Shown in pieces: positions 37,316 to 46,033 of a DNA stretch of 64,000 nt. Source of the stretch: Gluconobacter cerevisiae (lineage in GTDB: Bacteria > Pseudomonadota > Alphaproteobacteria > Acetobacterales > Acetobacteraceae); assembly GCF_015244675.1 (NCBI RefSeq), contig NZ_JABCQO010000003.1, positions 124,001 to 188,000 on the forward strand. The letters run 5' to 3'. The first letter of the stretch is position 1; each line of letters opens with the position of its first letter. A program made the translations under genes and the position numbers. The notes beneath the pieces were generated by a model that saw only the letters and a list, made by a program, of their open reading frames with translations, made no database searches and was not told the DNA's origin.

Positions 37316-39868
37316 TTAGTGGGGAAGTGCCTGCGGAGCCGCTTTATCCACCGTTATTTCACTGATGGGATCAACATTTTCATCCCATTCAATGGCTTCC
37401 GGCATACGAGTCAGCGCAATCTTGAGCACTTCATCCACGTGGCTCACGGGAATGATCTTGAGCGCGTGCCGGACATTATCCGGCACCTCCGCCAGATCCT
37501 TCTCGTTATCCTTGGGAATCAGGACCGTCTTGATCCCTGCCCGCAGGGCTGCCAGTAGCTTCTCCTTGAGCCCTCCGATCTCCAGAACCCGGCCCCGCAG
37601 AGTGATCTCGCCCGTCATGGCGACATCCCTGCGGATGGGGATCTGCGTCATGATGCTCACCAGAGACGTCGCCAGCGCAATACCGGCAGACGGACCGTCC
37701 TTGGGCGTTGCACCTTCAGGAAGATGGATATGGATGTCCCTCTTCTCAAACAGCGGCGGCCGGATCCCGAAATCCTGTGCCCGTGAGCGGACATAGGAGA
37801 GCGCAGCCGAGATGCTTTCCTGCATGACTTCGCCGAGCTTGCCGGTCTGCTTGACGTTCCCTTTGCCCGGAACCATCACGCTTTCGATCGTCAGGATCTC
37901 GCCACCAACCTGCGTCCAGGCCAGCCCCGTCACAACGCCAACCATATCCTCCGTCTCGGTCTCACCGTGACGGAAACGACGGACACCCGCATATTTCTCA
38001 AGGTTTTTCGGTGTGATCTCGACATGCTTGACGCCGGTCGTGATGATTTCCTTGACCGTCTTGCGGGCCAGCTTGGCAAGTTCGCGCTCAAGATTTCGCA
38101 CACCGGCTTCCCGGGTATAGGCCCGTATCAGTTCACGGATCGTGTCATCCGTAACTGTCCACTCACCTGACTTGAGATTATGCGCCTCGGCCTGTTTACC
38201 CAGAAGATGACGACGCGCAATCTGCACTTTCTCATCTTCGGTATAACCGGAGAGGTTAATGATTTCCATGCGATCCAGCAGCGGCTGAGGCATGTTCAGA
38301 CTGTTGGCCGTCGTGACGAACATCACGTCTGAAAGATCATAATCCACTTCGAGATAATGATCGGCAAACGTAGAATTCTGTTCCGGATCCAGCACTTCAA
38401 GCAGAGCCGAAGACGGATCACCGCGCCAGTCAGCCCCCAGCTTGTCGATCTCGTCGAGCAGGAACAGCGGATTGGAGGTCCGCGCCTTCTTCATGCCCTG
38501 AATGATCTTGCCTGGCATGGAGCCAATATAGGTCCGCCGATGACCACGGATCTCGGATTCATCACGAACGCCACCCAGTGACATGCGGATGTAGTTACGG
38601 CCGGTTGCTTTGGCGATGGAACGCGCCAGAGAGGTCTTGCCCACACCCGGGGGCCCGACAAGGCACAGGATCGGCCCTTTAAGCTTCTGCGAACGCGTCT
38701 GCACCGCCAGATATTCGAGAATACGTTCCTTGACCTTCTCCAGACCGTAATGCTCGGCTTCGAGCACGTCCTCGGCATGCTGGAACTCGCGCGTGATCTT
38801 CGAGCGCTTCTTCCAGGGAATGCCCAGCAGCCAGTCGAGATAGTTGCGGACCACCGTGCTCTCGGCTGACATCGGGCTCATGCCACGCAGCTTCTTCAGC
38901 TCGGCATGGGCTTTTTCTTTGGCTTCGCGGCTCAGACGGGTCTTGTTGATCTTTTCTTCAAGCTCGGAATTCTCGTCCTTACCGTCCTCGCCCTCGCCGA
39001 GCTCCTTCTGGATCGCCTTGAGCTGTTCGTTCAGGTAATATTCGCGCTGGGTTTTTTCCATCTGCCGCTTCACGCGGTTTCGGATGCGCTTCTCAACCTG
39101 AAGAACGCCAATTTCCGTTTCGATATGAGCGAACACCTGCTCCAGACGCCGTGCGGGAGACGCCGTTTCCAGAATGTCCTGCTTCTCGGAAATCTTGAGG
39201 TTCAGGTGGCTCGCAATTGTATCAGCCAGCTTGGAAATACCCTCGATCTGATTGATCGAGACCATGACTTCCGGCGGAATTTTCTTGTTGAGCTTGATGT
39301 ACTGCTCAAACTGAGAAACCGTTGAACGGCTCAGCGCCTCGGTTTCGCTTCCCGGCGCCGCATCCACGCCTTCTTCGGGAATTTCTTCAATTTCAGCTTC
39401 GAAATGTCCGTCCACATCAAACAGACGCGTGATATGCACACGACGCGTCCCCTCGACCAGAACCTTGACGGTGCCGTCCGGCAGCTTCAGCAACTGCAGA
39501 ATGGTCGAGACTGTACCGTAACGATAGATATCATCGACCGAAGGATCGTCCAGAGAGACATCCTTCTGCGCCACAAGCAGGATCTGCTTGCTCTCGCGTG
39601 TCACGGTTTCCAGCGCCTTTACCGACTTTTCACGCCCGACAAACAGCGGCACGATCATGTGGGGAAAGACCACGATATTACGCAATGGCAGAACGGCCAT
39701 CACATCGTGACGCATAGGCTCCTGCTCGACTTCTACAACAGCAGGCGCTGCAGCCTTGCGTGGCTTACGAACAGCCTTCTTGGGCGCTGTTACGGGTGTT
39801 TCTGCAACAACCACGTCATCCGTCTTTTTTGTCCGGCGACGGGTTTTCGGCTTGGTATCGTCAGTCAT
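37316..39868 (-). CDS. lon: ATP-dependent Lon protease
   Basis: 850 residues. Lon degrades misfolded and regulatory proteins. The substrate-binding N-domain begins near residue 50 (MAVLPLRNIVVFPHM). The AAA+ module has Walker A GPPGVGKT, and the protease domain has the catalytic serine in DGPSAGIA, with the paired lysine expected downstream. Residues 1-50 are an additional tail rich in Lys, Arg, Ala and Pro (TRRRTKK, RKPRKAAAP) that E. coli Lon lacks. ATG at 39868 follows GGAG by 9 bases. The clpP-clpX-lon-hupB order is conserved in proteobacteria. Confidence 0.96.
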   Translation of the reverse strand: MTDDTKPKTRRRTKKTDDVVVAETPVTAPKKAVRKPRKAAAPAVVEVEQEPMRHDVMAVLPLRNIVVFPHMIVPLFVGREKSVKALETVTRESKQILLVAQKDVSLDDPSVDDIYRYGTVSTILQLLKLPDGTVKVLVEGTRRVHITRLFDVDGHFEAEIEEIPEEGVDAAPGSETEALSRSTVSQFEQYIKLNKKIPPEVMVSINQIEGISKLADTIASHLNLKISEKQDILETASPARRLEQVFAHIETEIGVLQVEKRIRNRVKRQMEKTQREYYLNEQLKAIQKELGEGEDGKDENSELEEKINKTRLSREAKEKAHAELKKLRGMSPMSAESTVVRNYLDWLLGIPWKKRSKITREFQHAEDVLEAEHYGLEKVKERILEYLAVQTRSQKLKGPILCLVGPPGVGKTSLARSIAKATGRNYIRMSLGGVRDESEIRGHRRTYIGSMPGKIIQGMKKARTSNPLFLLDEIDKLGADWRGDPSSALLEVLDPEQNSTFADHYLEVDYDLSDVMFVTTANSLNMPQPLLDRMEIINLSGYTEDEKVQIARRHLLGKQAEAHNLKSGEWTVTDDTIRELIRAYTREAGVRNLERELAKLARKTVKEIITTGVKHVEITPKNLEKYAGVRRFRHGETETEDMVGVVTGLAWTQVGGEILTIESVMVPGKGNVKQTGKLGEVMQESISAALSYVRSRAQDFGIRPPLFEKRDIHIHLPEGATPKDGPSAGIALATSLVSIMTQIPIRRDVAMTGEITLRGRVLEIGGLKEKLLAALRAGIKTVLIPKDNEKDLAEVPDNVRHALKIIPVSHVDEVLKIALTRMPEAIEWDENVDPISEITVDKAAPQALPH

Positions 39869-39935
39869 TCATTTGATCTCCAGAGGGACGATCTTGCGAT
39901 ACCGACCTGCCTTGCAGCGTCAGTATCGCATCTCT

Positions 39936-39956
39936 TTCATGCCTGAGAGGCATGAA
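39936..39956. repeat. Perfect palindrome upstream of lon
   Basis: TTCATGCCT GAG AGGCATGAA, 9-base arms around 3 bases, lies 67 bases before the lon ATG and 64 bases beyond the clpX stop. It could be an operator for lon or an RNA hairpin after clpX; no U tract follows on the minus strand. Confidence 0.45.
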
Positions 39957-40020
39957 TTGGGACAACCTCAGTCAGTTATGTCGAACCCCGAAGGCTCCGA
40001 CACAAGAGCCTAAACCATTT

Positions 40021-41286
40021 TTACGCAGACTGTTCGGCAGGCTCCGACTTGCCTTTTCCATAGACATAGACCGGCTGTGCCTTGCTTTCAGCCACTTCGC
40101 GATTGATGACGACCTCTTCGACCCCTTCAAGGCCGGGAAGGTCGAACATCGTACCAAGCAGGATGTTTTCCAAGATCGAACGCAGGCCGCGCGCACCGGT
40201 TTTGCGCTCGATGGCGCGTTTGGCGATGGCAGCGAGTGCATCATCCGTAAAAGTCAGCTTGACGCCTTCCATTTCGAACAGACGGCCGTACTGCTTTACC
40301 AGAGCGTTTTTAGGCTTGCTCAGGATCTGGATCAGAGCGGATTCATCCAGATCATTCAGAGCAGCGATGACCGGCAAACGGCCAATAAATTCGGGGATAA
40401 GACCGAATTTCAGCAGATCTTCCGGCTCCACACTCTGAAGGATAGCTCCCAGACGACGCTCATCTTCGGAACGGACATCAGCTCCAAAGCCAATCCCCGA
40501 ACCCTTGCCGCGGGCCGAAATGATCTTGTCCAGACCGGAGAAAGCTCCACCACAGATGAAGAGCATATTAGTCGTGTCGACCTGCAGGAACTCCTGCTGC
40601 GGATGCTTGCGGCCACCCTGCGGCGGCACGGAAGCAACCGTGCCCTCCATGAGCTTCAGAAGCGCCTGCTGAACACCTTCACCCGACACGTCACGCGTGA
40701 TGGACGGGTTGTCGGACTTGCGAGAAATTTTGTCGATTTCGTCGATATAGACGATGCCACGCTGCGCCCTGTCCACATTGTAATCGGCGGACTGGAGCAG
40801 TTTGAGAATGATGTTTTCCACGTCCTCACCGACATAGCCGGCTTCGGTCAGGGTCGTGGCGTCGGCCATCGTGAAGGGAACATCAAGAATACGCGCCAGC
40901 GTCTGGGCGAGCAGAGTCTTGCCCGAACCCGTTGGACCAATCAGCAGGATGTTGGATTTCGCAATCTCAATATCGGTGCTCTTCGCGGCATGGGCGAGGC
41001 GCTTGTAGTGGTTGTGAACCGCCACGGAGAGCGCACGCTTGGCCTCGAACTGACCGATCACGTAATCGTCAAGAACCTTGCAGATTTCCTTGGGAGTCGG
41101 AACACCATCACGCGACTTCACGAGATGGGTCTTATGCTCCTCACGGATAATATCCATGCACAGCTCGACGCATTCATCACAGATGAAAACCGTGGGACCT
41201 GCAATCAGCTTGCGGACTTCGTGCTGGGATTTCCCACAGAACGAGCAATACAGGGTGTTCTTGGAATCGCCGGATTTGTTGCTCAC
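40021..41286 (-). CDS. clpX: ATP-dependent Clp protease ATP-binding subunit ClpX
   Basis: 421 residues. ClpX unfolds substrates and feeds ClpP. The N-terminal zinc domain has CSFCGK and CDECVELC, the AAA+ core has Walker A GPTGSGKT, Walker [10 protein letters not shown] and sensor motifs, and an IGF-type loop (GSGIGFG) contacts ClpP. GTG at 41286 (SNKSGDSKN) is chosen with AAGGA 7 bases upstream; a GTG at 41310 lacks a ribosome site. It is downstream of clpP. Confidence 0.96.
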   Translation of the reverse strand: MSNKSGDSKNTLYCSFCGKSQHEVRKLIAGPTVFICDECVELCMDIIREEHKTHLVKSRDGVPTPKEICKVLDDYVIGQFEAKRALSVAVHNHYKRLAHAAKSTDIEIAKSNILLIGPTGSGKTLLAQTLARILDVPFTMADATTLTEAGYVGEDVENIILKLLQSADYNVDRAQRGIVYIDEIDKISRKSDNPSITRDVSGEGVQQALLKLMEGTVASVPPQGGRKHPQQEFLQVDTTNMLFICGGAFSGLDKIISARGKGSGIGFGADVRSEDERRLGAILQSVEPEDLLKFGLIPEFIGRLPVIAALNDLDESALIQILSKPKNALVKQYGRLFEMEGVKLTFTDDALAAIAKRAIERKTGARGLRSILENILLGTMFDLPGLEGVEEVVINREVAESKAQPVYVYGKGKSEPAEQSA

Positions 41287-41408
41287 TGCTGCTTCCTTTC
41301 CCTTACGCACGACATGGCCGCATTCACGCAGCAGACATGCGAAAGAACTTTAACTTTAGGCCGAGGTCAAAGCCTTCGGCAACCCCGGAGCCTGAAAGGC
41401 CCAAGACA

Positions 41409-41440
41409 CGAAAAGCGGCATATCGGAATGCCGCTTTTCG
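41409..41440 (-). terminator. Intrinsic terminator after clpP
   Basis: CGAAAAGCGGCAT (41409-41421) and ATGCCGCTTTTCG (41428-41440) form a perfect 13-base stem with a 6-base loop. The T run is inside the stem. It separates clpP from clpX, suggesting a separate clpX promoter or read-through. Confidence 0.7.
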
Positions 41441-41480
41441 GTTCCAAGAGGAGCATCGTGCTCCCCGTTCTGGAAATGCC

Positions 41481-42128
41481 TTAACTCGGGTCTGCTGTCG
41501 TCTCGTGCGGATTACGCTCGACGACCTTGTCGATCAGGCCGAACTCGCGGGCTTCATGCGCCGAGAGGTAGCTGTCACGTTCGAGCTTTTGCTCGATCTG
41601 CTCCAGTGTCTGACCGGTATGCTCGCGATAGATCTCGTTCAGTCGCTGACGGATGATGAGAATTTCGCGAGCCTGGATCTCGATATCCGAAGCCTGCCCC
41701 TGTGCACCGCCGGAGGGCTGATGGACCATCACGCGGGCATTCGGAAGGGCGTAACGGTGTCCCTTCTCCCCACCTGCGAGCAGCAGCGACCCCATGGACG
41801 CAGCCTGACCGATGCAGACTGTGCTGACCGGGCAGCGGATGTACTGCATGGTGTCATAAATCGCGAGGCCAGCGGACACGACGCCGCCCGGGCTGTTGAT
41901 ATAGAACGAGATTTCCTTGGTGGGATTAACGCTCTCAAGATAGAGAAGCTGCGCGCAGATCAGGGAGGAAACCTGATCGTAAACGGGTCCGGTCAGGAAA
42001 ATGATGCGCTCCTGAAGGAGACGCGAAAAGATGTCGAAAGCGCGCTCTCCGCGGGCAGTCTGCTCGACCACCATCGGCACCAGAGAGTTGCTCAACACCT
42101 CGAGGGGATCACGATCCCGAATGGCCAT
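41481..42128 (-). CDS. clpP: ATP-dependent Clp protease proteolytic subunit
   Basis: 215 residues forming the tetradecameric serine protease. The catalytic serine is in [12 protein letters not shown], the histidine in [13 protein letters not shown], and the aspartate lies in the expected C-terminal segment. A short N-terminal propeptide region is likely processed. ATG follows AGGA by about 10 bases. It lies between tig and clpX, with terminator-like hairpins on both sides. Confidence 0.97.
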   Translation of the reverse strand: MAIRDRDPLEVLSNSLVPMVVEQTARGERAFDIFSRLLQERIIFLTGPVYDQVSSLICAQLLYLESVNPTKEISFYINSPGGVVSAGLAIYDTMQYIRCPVSTVCIGQAASMGSLLLAGGEKGHRYALPNARVMVHQPSGGAQGQASDIEIQAREILIIRQRLNEIYREHTGQTLEQIEQKLERDSYLSAHEAREFGLIDKVVERNPHETTADPS

Positions 42129-42213
42129 GCTGTCTGTTCCTCAATGCCCGATAGGCTTTCTTCTACTCCCTAACATGGACCCGACATGGCGTTCCGTCAA
42201 AGGGAGCAGGCAG

Positions 42214-42242
42214 GAAAAAACGGGCACCCCGAAGAGTGCCCG
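42214..42242 (-). terminator. Intrinsic terminator after tig
   Basis: CGGGCAC (42221-42227) and GTGCCCG (42236-42242) form the stem; AAAAAA on the plus strand at 42215-42220 gives the minus-strand U tract. Confidence 0.8.
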
Positions 42243-42262
42243 CTGGTTCCCACGCCGAAAGA

Positions 42263-43594
42263 TCAGAGTTCGGCGGGCGGGATTTCTGCCAGTTCTTCCG
42301 GCGTCACGTCCTTGTCGGTAACGTCGGCCAGCTCGATCAGGTAGTCGACGACCTTGTTTTCCAGAATCGGGCCACGGAGCCCTTCAACGGCCTGCGGGTT
42401 CTTGGAGAAGAACTCGAAAACCATCTGTTCCTGGCCCGGATAACGCTGGGCTTCCTGCTGCATCGCACCCAGAAGCTCTTCACGGGAGACCTGGATTTCC
42501 TGCTTGCGGCCGATTTCAGCCAGCAGCAGACCCAGCTTCACGCGACGCTCGGCAATGCGACGGTAGTCTGCCTTGAGGGTCTCTTCGTCCTTGCCAGCAT
42601 CTTCTTCGTCCAGACGACCGGCCTTGCGGTCTTCTTCGACGCGGGCCCAGATCTGGTTGAACTCGGCGTCAACCATGCTGGACGGTGCTTCGAAGTCCGT
42701 CTTCTCGGACAGGGCATCCAGAAGATCACGCTTGATGCGCAGACGCGAGAGCTGCTGGTATTCGCCTTCAGCCTGCTCGGTGATGATCTTGCGGATCTGC
42801 TCGAGGTTCTCGAAACCGATCGTCTTGGCAAGCTCGTCGTCGATGGCCGGATCAACGGCCTTCTTCAGGGACTTCGCCTTGATGTCGAAAGTCACGGCCT
42901 TGCCGGCCAGTTCTTCGGCCTGATAGTCGGCGGGGAACGTCACGTTGATGACGCGCTCTTCGCCAGCCTTCATGCCTTCCATCTGCTCGGCAAAGCCGGG
43001 GATGAAGCCTTCGCCACCGATTTCGACATTTACGTCGTCAGCCGTGCCGCCGTCGAACGGCGTGCCGTCCAGCTTGCCCACAAAGTCAACGCAGACCACA
43101 TCGCCCTGAACGGCTGCGCGGTCTTCTTCGATCGTCTCGAACTTGCGGCTGCGACGAGCAACGTCGTTCAGGGCCTTCTCAACGGTCTCTTCGCTGACCT
43201 TGGCGCCAAGGCGCGTCAGCTTCAGGCCGGACAGGTCGGGAACTTCGATTTCCGGGAGAACTTCGGTCTCAACCTTGAATTCGAGATCCTTGCCGTCTTC
43301 GATGGCGGAGACCACTTCGACCTTCGGCTGCATCGCCGGACGGACGTTCTGCTCTGCGAACAGCTTGGTCGTGGCGTCGTTGATCACTTCTTCCAGCAGT
43401 TCCGCATTCACGGAATCGCTGTAACGCTGTTTGACGAGGGAGGCTGGCACCTTGCCCGGACGGAAACCGGGCAGCTTGATCGTCTTGGCGACTTCAGCGA
43501 GTCGTGCATCGCGACGGGCCTGCAGGTCAGCAGACGGGACAACGACGGTGAAGGCGCGCTTAAGTCCTTCGTTGAGCGTGGGCGTAACCTGCAT
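42263..43594 (-). CDS. tig: Trigger factor (ribosome-associated chaperone)
   Basis: 443 residues. The N-terminal ribosome-binding domain has the GFRPGKVP signature, the central FKBP-type prolyl isomerase has VDFVGKLDGTPFDGG and GEGFIPGFAEQMEGM, and the long helical C-terminal part forms the chaperone cradle. ATG at 43594 (MQVTPTLNEG) matches the family start. An open frame reaching into tRNA-Leu is dismissed. The ribosome site (GAGAGG) is rather distant, about 12 bases. Confidence 0.96.
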   Translation of the reverse strand: MQVTPTLNEGLKRAFTVVVPSADLQARRDARLAEVAKTIKLPGFRPGKVPASLVKQRYSDSVNAELLEEVINDATTKLFAEQNVRPAMQPKVEVVSAIEDGKDLEFKVETEVLPEIEVPDLSGLKLTRLGAKVSEETVEKALNDVARRSRKFETIEEDRAAVQGDVVCVDFVGKLDGTPFDGGTADDVNVEIGGEGFIPGFAEQMEGMKAGEERVINVTFPADYQAEELAGKAVTFDIKAKSLKKAVDPAIDDELAKTIGFENLEQIRKIITEQAEGEYQQLSRLRIKRDLLDALSEKTDFEAPSSMVDAEFNQIWARVEEDRKAGRLDEEDAGKDEETLKADYRRIAERRVKLGLLLAEIGRKQEIQVSREELLGAMQQEAQRYPGQEQMVFEFFSKNPQAVEGLRGPILENKVVDYLIELADVTDKDVTPEELAEIPPAEL

Positions 43595-43653
43595 GAGCCA
43601 GGCGATCCTCTCGGTCGGTAGGTTGGTCAAATCTCTTTCTCGGGAAGCCGGGT

Positions 43654-43738
<85 letters not shown>

Positions 43739-43806
43739 AGCGCTCGGCTTCCTGGCTCGTGTTACCGAACCTCGGAAGCGCGGCCTTTAGCGCATGAAAC
43801 GCGACT

Positions 43807-45276
43807 TCACAACAGGGAGTGGATCGCCTTTTTGCGTCCAGCCTCCTGCGCAAGGCGCGTGGCGGTCGCACGGGCCGCGCCAAGAGGCAGGTCCAGATCT
43901 TCTACCACAGGCCAGCCGCCATGAGCTTTTCCGGCCTCGATCCCCGCCTCTCCATGCAACCAGACGCCCGCACAACAACCTTCCCAGACGTCCATTCCCG
44001 CCGCCAGCAATGCAGCGATCACACCTGTCAGCGTATCTCCCGATCCCGCGGTCGCAAGAGCAGAAGAGGCATGATTATTAATGGCAATTCGTCCGTCAGA
44101 GGCCGCTATAATGGTATCCGGCCCCTTCATGACGACGACGGCATTGAGGCGTTTTGCGGCAGTACGCGCAGCCTCAATGCGATTTCCTTCGACAGGGCCG
44201 AACAGTTTGCGGAACTCCCTGATATGAGGCGTGACGGCTGCCACCCCCTCCAGACGGGACAGATCCTCCGCTCCCCACGCCAATGCTCCGGCATCGGCGA
44301 TCACCGTACGACCGGATTTCAGAAGTTGCGGCAGGGTTGCTGCGACTTCATCTTCGGTCAGACCGGGTCCGCAGATCCACACTTTGCGCCGGACATCTTC
44401 CAGCAGTTCAGAAAGGGGATCGGCGTCCACAACCAGACCGGGATCGCCGAGTCGATAAGCCGGCGCGCCCTCGCCCGCCGAAATTCGAACCAGCCCCGCG
44501 CCGCTTCGTCGAGCCGCCGCTGCCGCAAGACGGGTCGCGCCCGGCATCTCAACTCCACCACACAGGCTGACGACCCCGCGACGATATTTGTAATCTCCCT
44601 CACCCGAGACGGGCAGGCTCCACAAACCGGGCTTGTTATGCTGCACGGTCGGTTGAATTCCCTCCCAAGCACGCTCAGGCATGCCGATATCGGCACAGAT
44701 CACCTCGCCACACAGTCCAGCGCCCGGTTGCAGGACATGGCCGGGACGCGGACGGACGAAAGTCACGGTGAGGAGACAATTACGCGCCCGACCAAGAATT
44801 TCGCCCGACGCCCCCGAAACTCCGCTTGGCATATCGATCGCCACGACCTGACAAGCGGCAGCCAGCACGGAAGCGATCTCGTCCGAAACGGGTCGTTTCA
44901 GCCCGGAACCGAAGACTGCATCCACCACCAGATCCGCCCGCCCCATTTCTTCAACGGAAAACGGAACCGTCAGTCCCGTCCATTGCGCAGCCATTTCCGC
45001 TGCCGGTGTTCCTGCCTTCGGACTGGAGAGCACAGCCACACGGACCGACCAGCCCTGACGCGCAAGATGGCGCGCAACGACATAACCATCGCCGCCATTA
45101 TTTCCCGGACCGCAGGCCACAGTGACACGACAGGGCGAAAATCGGCTCTGGATCACGCGGGCAACAGCCCACCCGGCGTTTTCCATCAAAAGCGTGGAGG
45201 GCAGAATGGCTGCTGCCGCCCGGTCCATCCGGTCGCTCTCGTCAGGGAGAAGAAGTGCAAAAGGATGTCGGGACAT
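43807..45276 (-). CDS. nnr: Bifunctional NAD(P)H-hydrate epimerase / ADP-dependent dehydratase
   Basis: 489 residues. It repairs hydrated NAD(P)H. The N-terminal YjeF_N epimerase domain (about 1-215) has LLMENAGWAVA, GPGNNGGDGYVVARHL and AIDMPSGVSG. The C-terminal ribokinase-like dehydratase (about 225-485) has KYRRGVVSLCGG, VMKGPDTIIA and the catalytic stretch ATAGSGDTLTGVIAALLA. ATG of MSRHPFALLL (45276) has AGGAG 11 bases upstream and gives the usual length; ATG at 45303 is an alternative. The 181-base divergent region upstream shows no gene. Confidence 0.94.
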   Translation of the reverse strand: MSRHPFALLLPDESDRMDRAAAAILPSTLLMENAGWAVARVIQSRFSPCRVTVACGPGNNGGDGYVVARHLARQGWSVRVAVLSSPKAGTPAAEMAAQWTGLTVPFSVEEMGRADLVVDAVFGSGLKRPVSDEIASVLAAACQVVAIDMPSGVSGASGEILGRARNCLLTVTFVRPRPGHVLQPGAGLCGEVICADIGMPERAWEGIQPTVQHNKPGLWSLPVSGEGDYKYRRGVVSLCGGVEMPGATRLAAAAARRSGAGLVRISAGEGAPAYRLGDPGLVVDADPLSELLEDVRRKVWICGPGLTEDEVAATLPQLLKSGRTVIADAGALAWGAEDLSRLEGVAAVTPHIREFRKLFGPVEGNRIEAARTAAKRLNAVVVMKGPDTIIAASDGRIAINNHASSALATAGSGDTLTGVIAALLAAGMDVWEGCCAGVWLHGEAGIEAGKAHGGWPVVEDLDLPLGAARATATRLAQEAGRKKAIHSLL

Positions 45277-45457
45277 ATCGGGGCAATCTCCTGCCGGATT
45301 CATGATGCAAAGCGCGATCTGCTTTTGCGTTACCCGGTTCACGATGGCACTTGTGCAATCACTCTGGCGCAAAGAGGGCTGCGTCGGGTATTCAAGGGAA
45401 ACGCATTTCGGGAATGATCTTTCCCTCTCTTTCAATTTTCAACCCTGACGAGAACCA

Positions 45458-45910
45458 ATGACAGGATCGATCATCTGGAGCCTCGTGCTCGCAATTCATG
45501 TGCTGTGCATGACTTACTGGGTTGGCGGGTCAATCTATTCGACGCTGGTCGTCCGCTCCACGGTCGGACTGCTTGATCCCGGACCGCGCAATTCAGTTCT
45601 GCTTCAGGGCTATACGCGCTTTTTCCGCGGATTATATCAAGTGGTGCCGTTTTCGCTGCTGAGCGGCTGGGGACTGGTTTTTCATGAAGGTGGATTTGGT
45701 GCCGTGGCCTGGCCCGTCAATGCGATGCAGCTCCTGGGGCTGATCATGGCAGTGGTTTTCATCATGACCGTTCAGGGGCCATTCCGTCGGGCACGCCGGG
45801 CCATGCGCCCCCAGGCCGCCCTGTTTGACACACTGCGCAGCCGCACCGCGATCATGGCGGGACTGGGTGTTCTGACCATCCTTGTCGCAGCAATGGCACG
45901 CGGCATCTGA
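45458..45910 (+). CDS. Small integral membrane protein (CopD-like), function unknown
   Basis: 150 residues with four predicted membrane helices (about 5-28, 55-75, 80-103, 128-148). The pattern SLVLAIHVLCMTYWVGGSIY, with a histidine in the first helix followed by YWVGG, resembles CopD/HemJ-like membrane proteins that may bind haem or copper, but similarity is loose. The ribosome site is weak (GACGAGAACC). A 10-base-pair hairpin follows the stop. It may be cotranscribed with the helicase 123 bases downstream. Confidence 0.7.
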   Translation: MTGSIIWSLVLAIHVLCMTYWVGGSIYSTLVVRSTVGLLDPGPRNSVLLQGYTRFFRGLYQVVPFSLLSGWGLVFHEGGFGAVAWPVNAMQLLGLIMAVVFIMTVQGPFRRARRAMRPQAALFDTLRSRTAIMAGLGVLTILVAAMARGI

Positions 45911-45918
45911 AATCGTAT

Positions 45919-45947
45919 GCGATACGGCGCTTTTGGGGCCGTATCGC
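45919..45947 (+). repeat. Hairpin between the small membrane protein gene and the DEAD-box helicase gene
   Basis: GCGATACGGC (45919-45928) and GCCGTATCGC (45938-45947) are perfect 10-base arms with a 9-base loop. TTGCCATTTCTG follows, not a clean T tract. It may be a weak terminator or an mRNA stabiliser. Confidence 0.45.
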
Positions 45948-46033
45948 TTGCCATTTCTGCCATTTATCGATAACGCACCAGTTATAGCTGCGGGTCCCTG
46001 CCCCGCCCTCAACTCCGGCCCGCACCTGTTGGG

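Noticed and set aside
39952-41484. 510-codon open frame on the plus strand
   Set aside because: Antisense to clpX, which has full AAA+ and zinc motifs.
43819-45417. 532-codon open frame on the plus strand
   Set aside because: Antisense to the NAD(P)HX repair gene, with no domain signature of its own.
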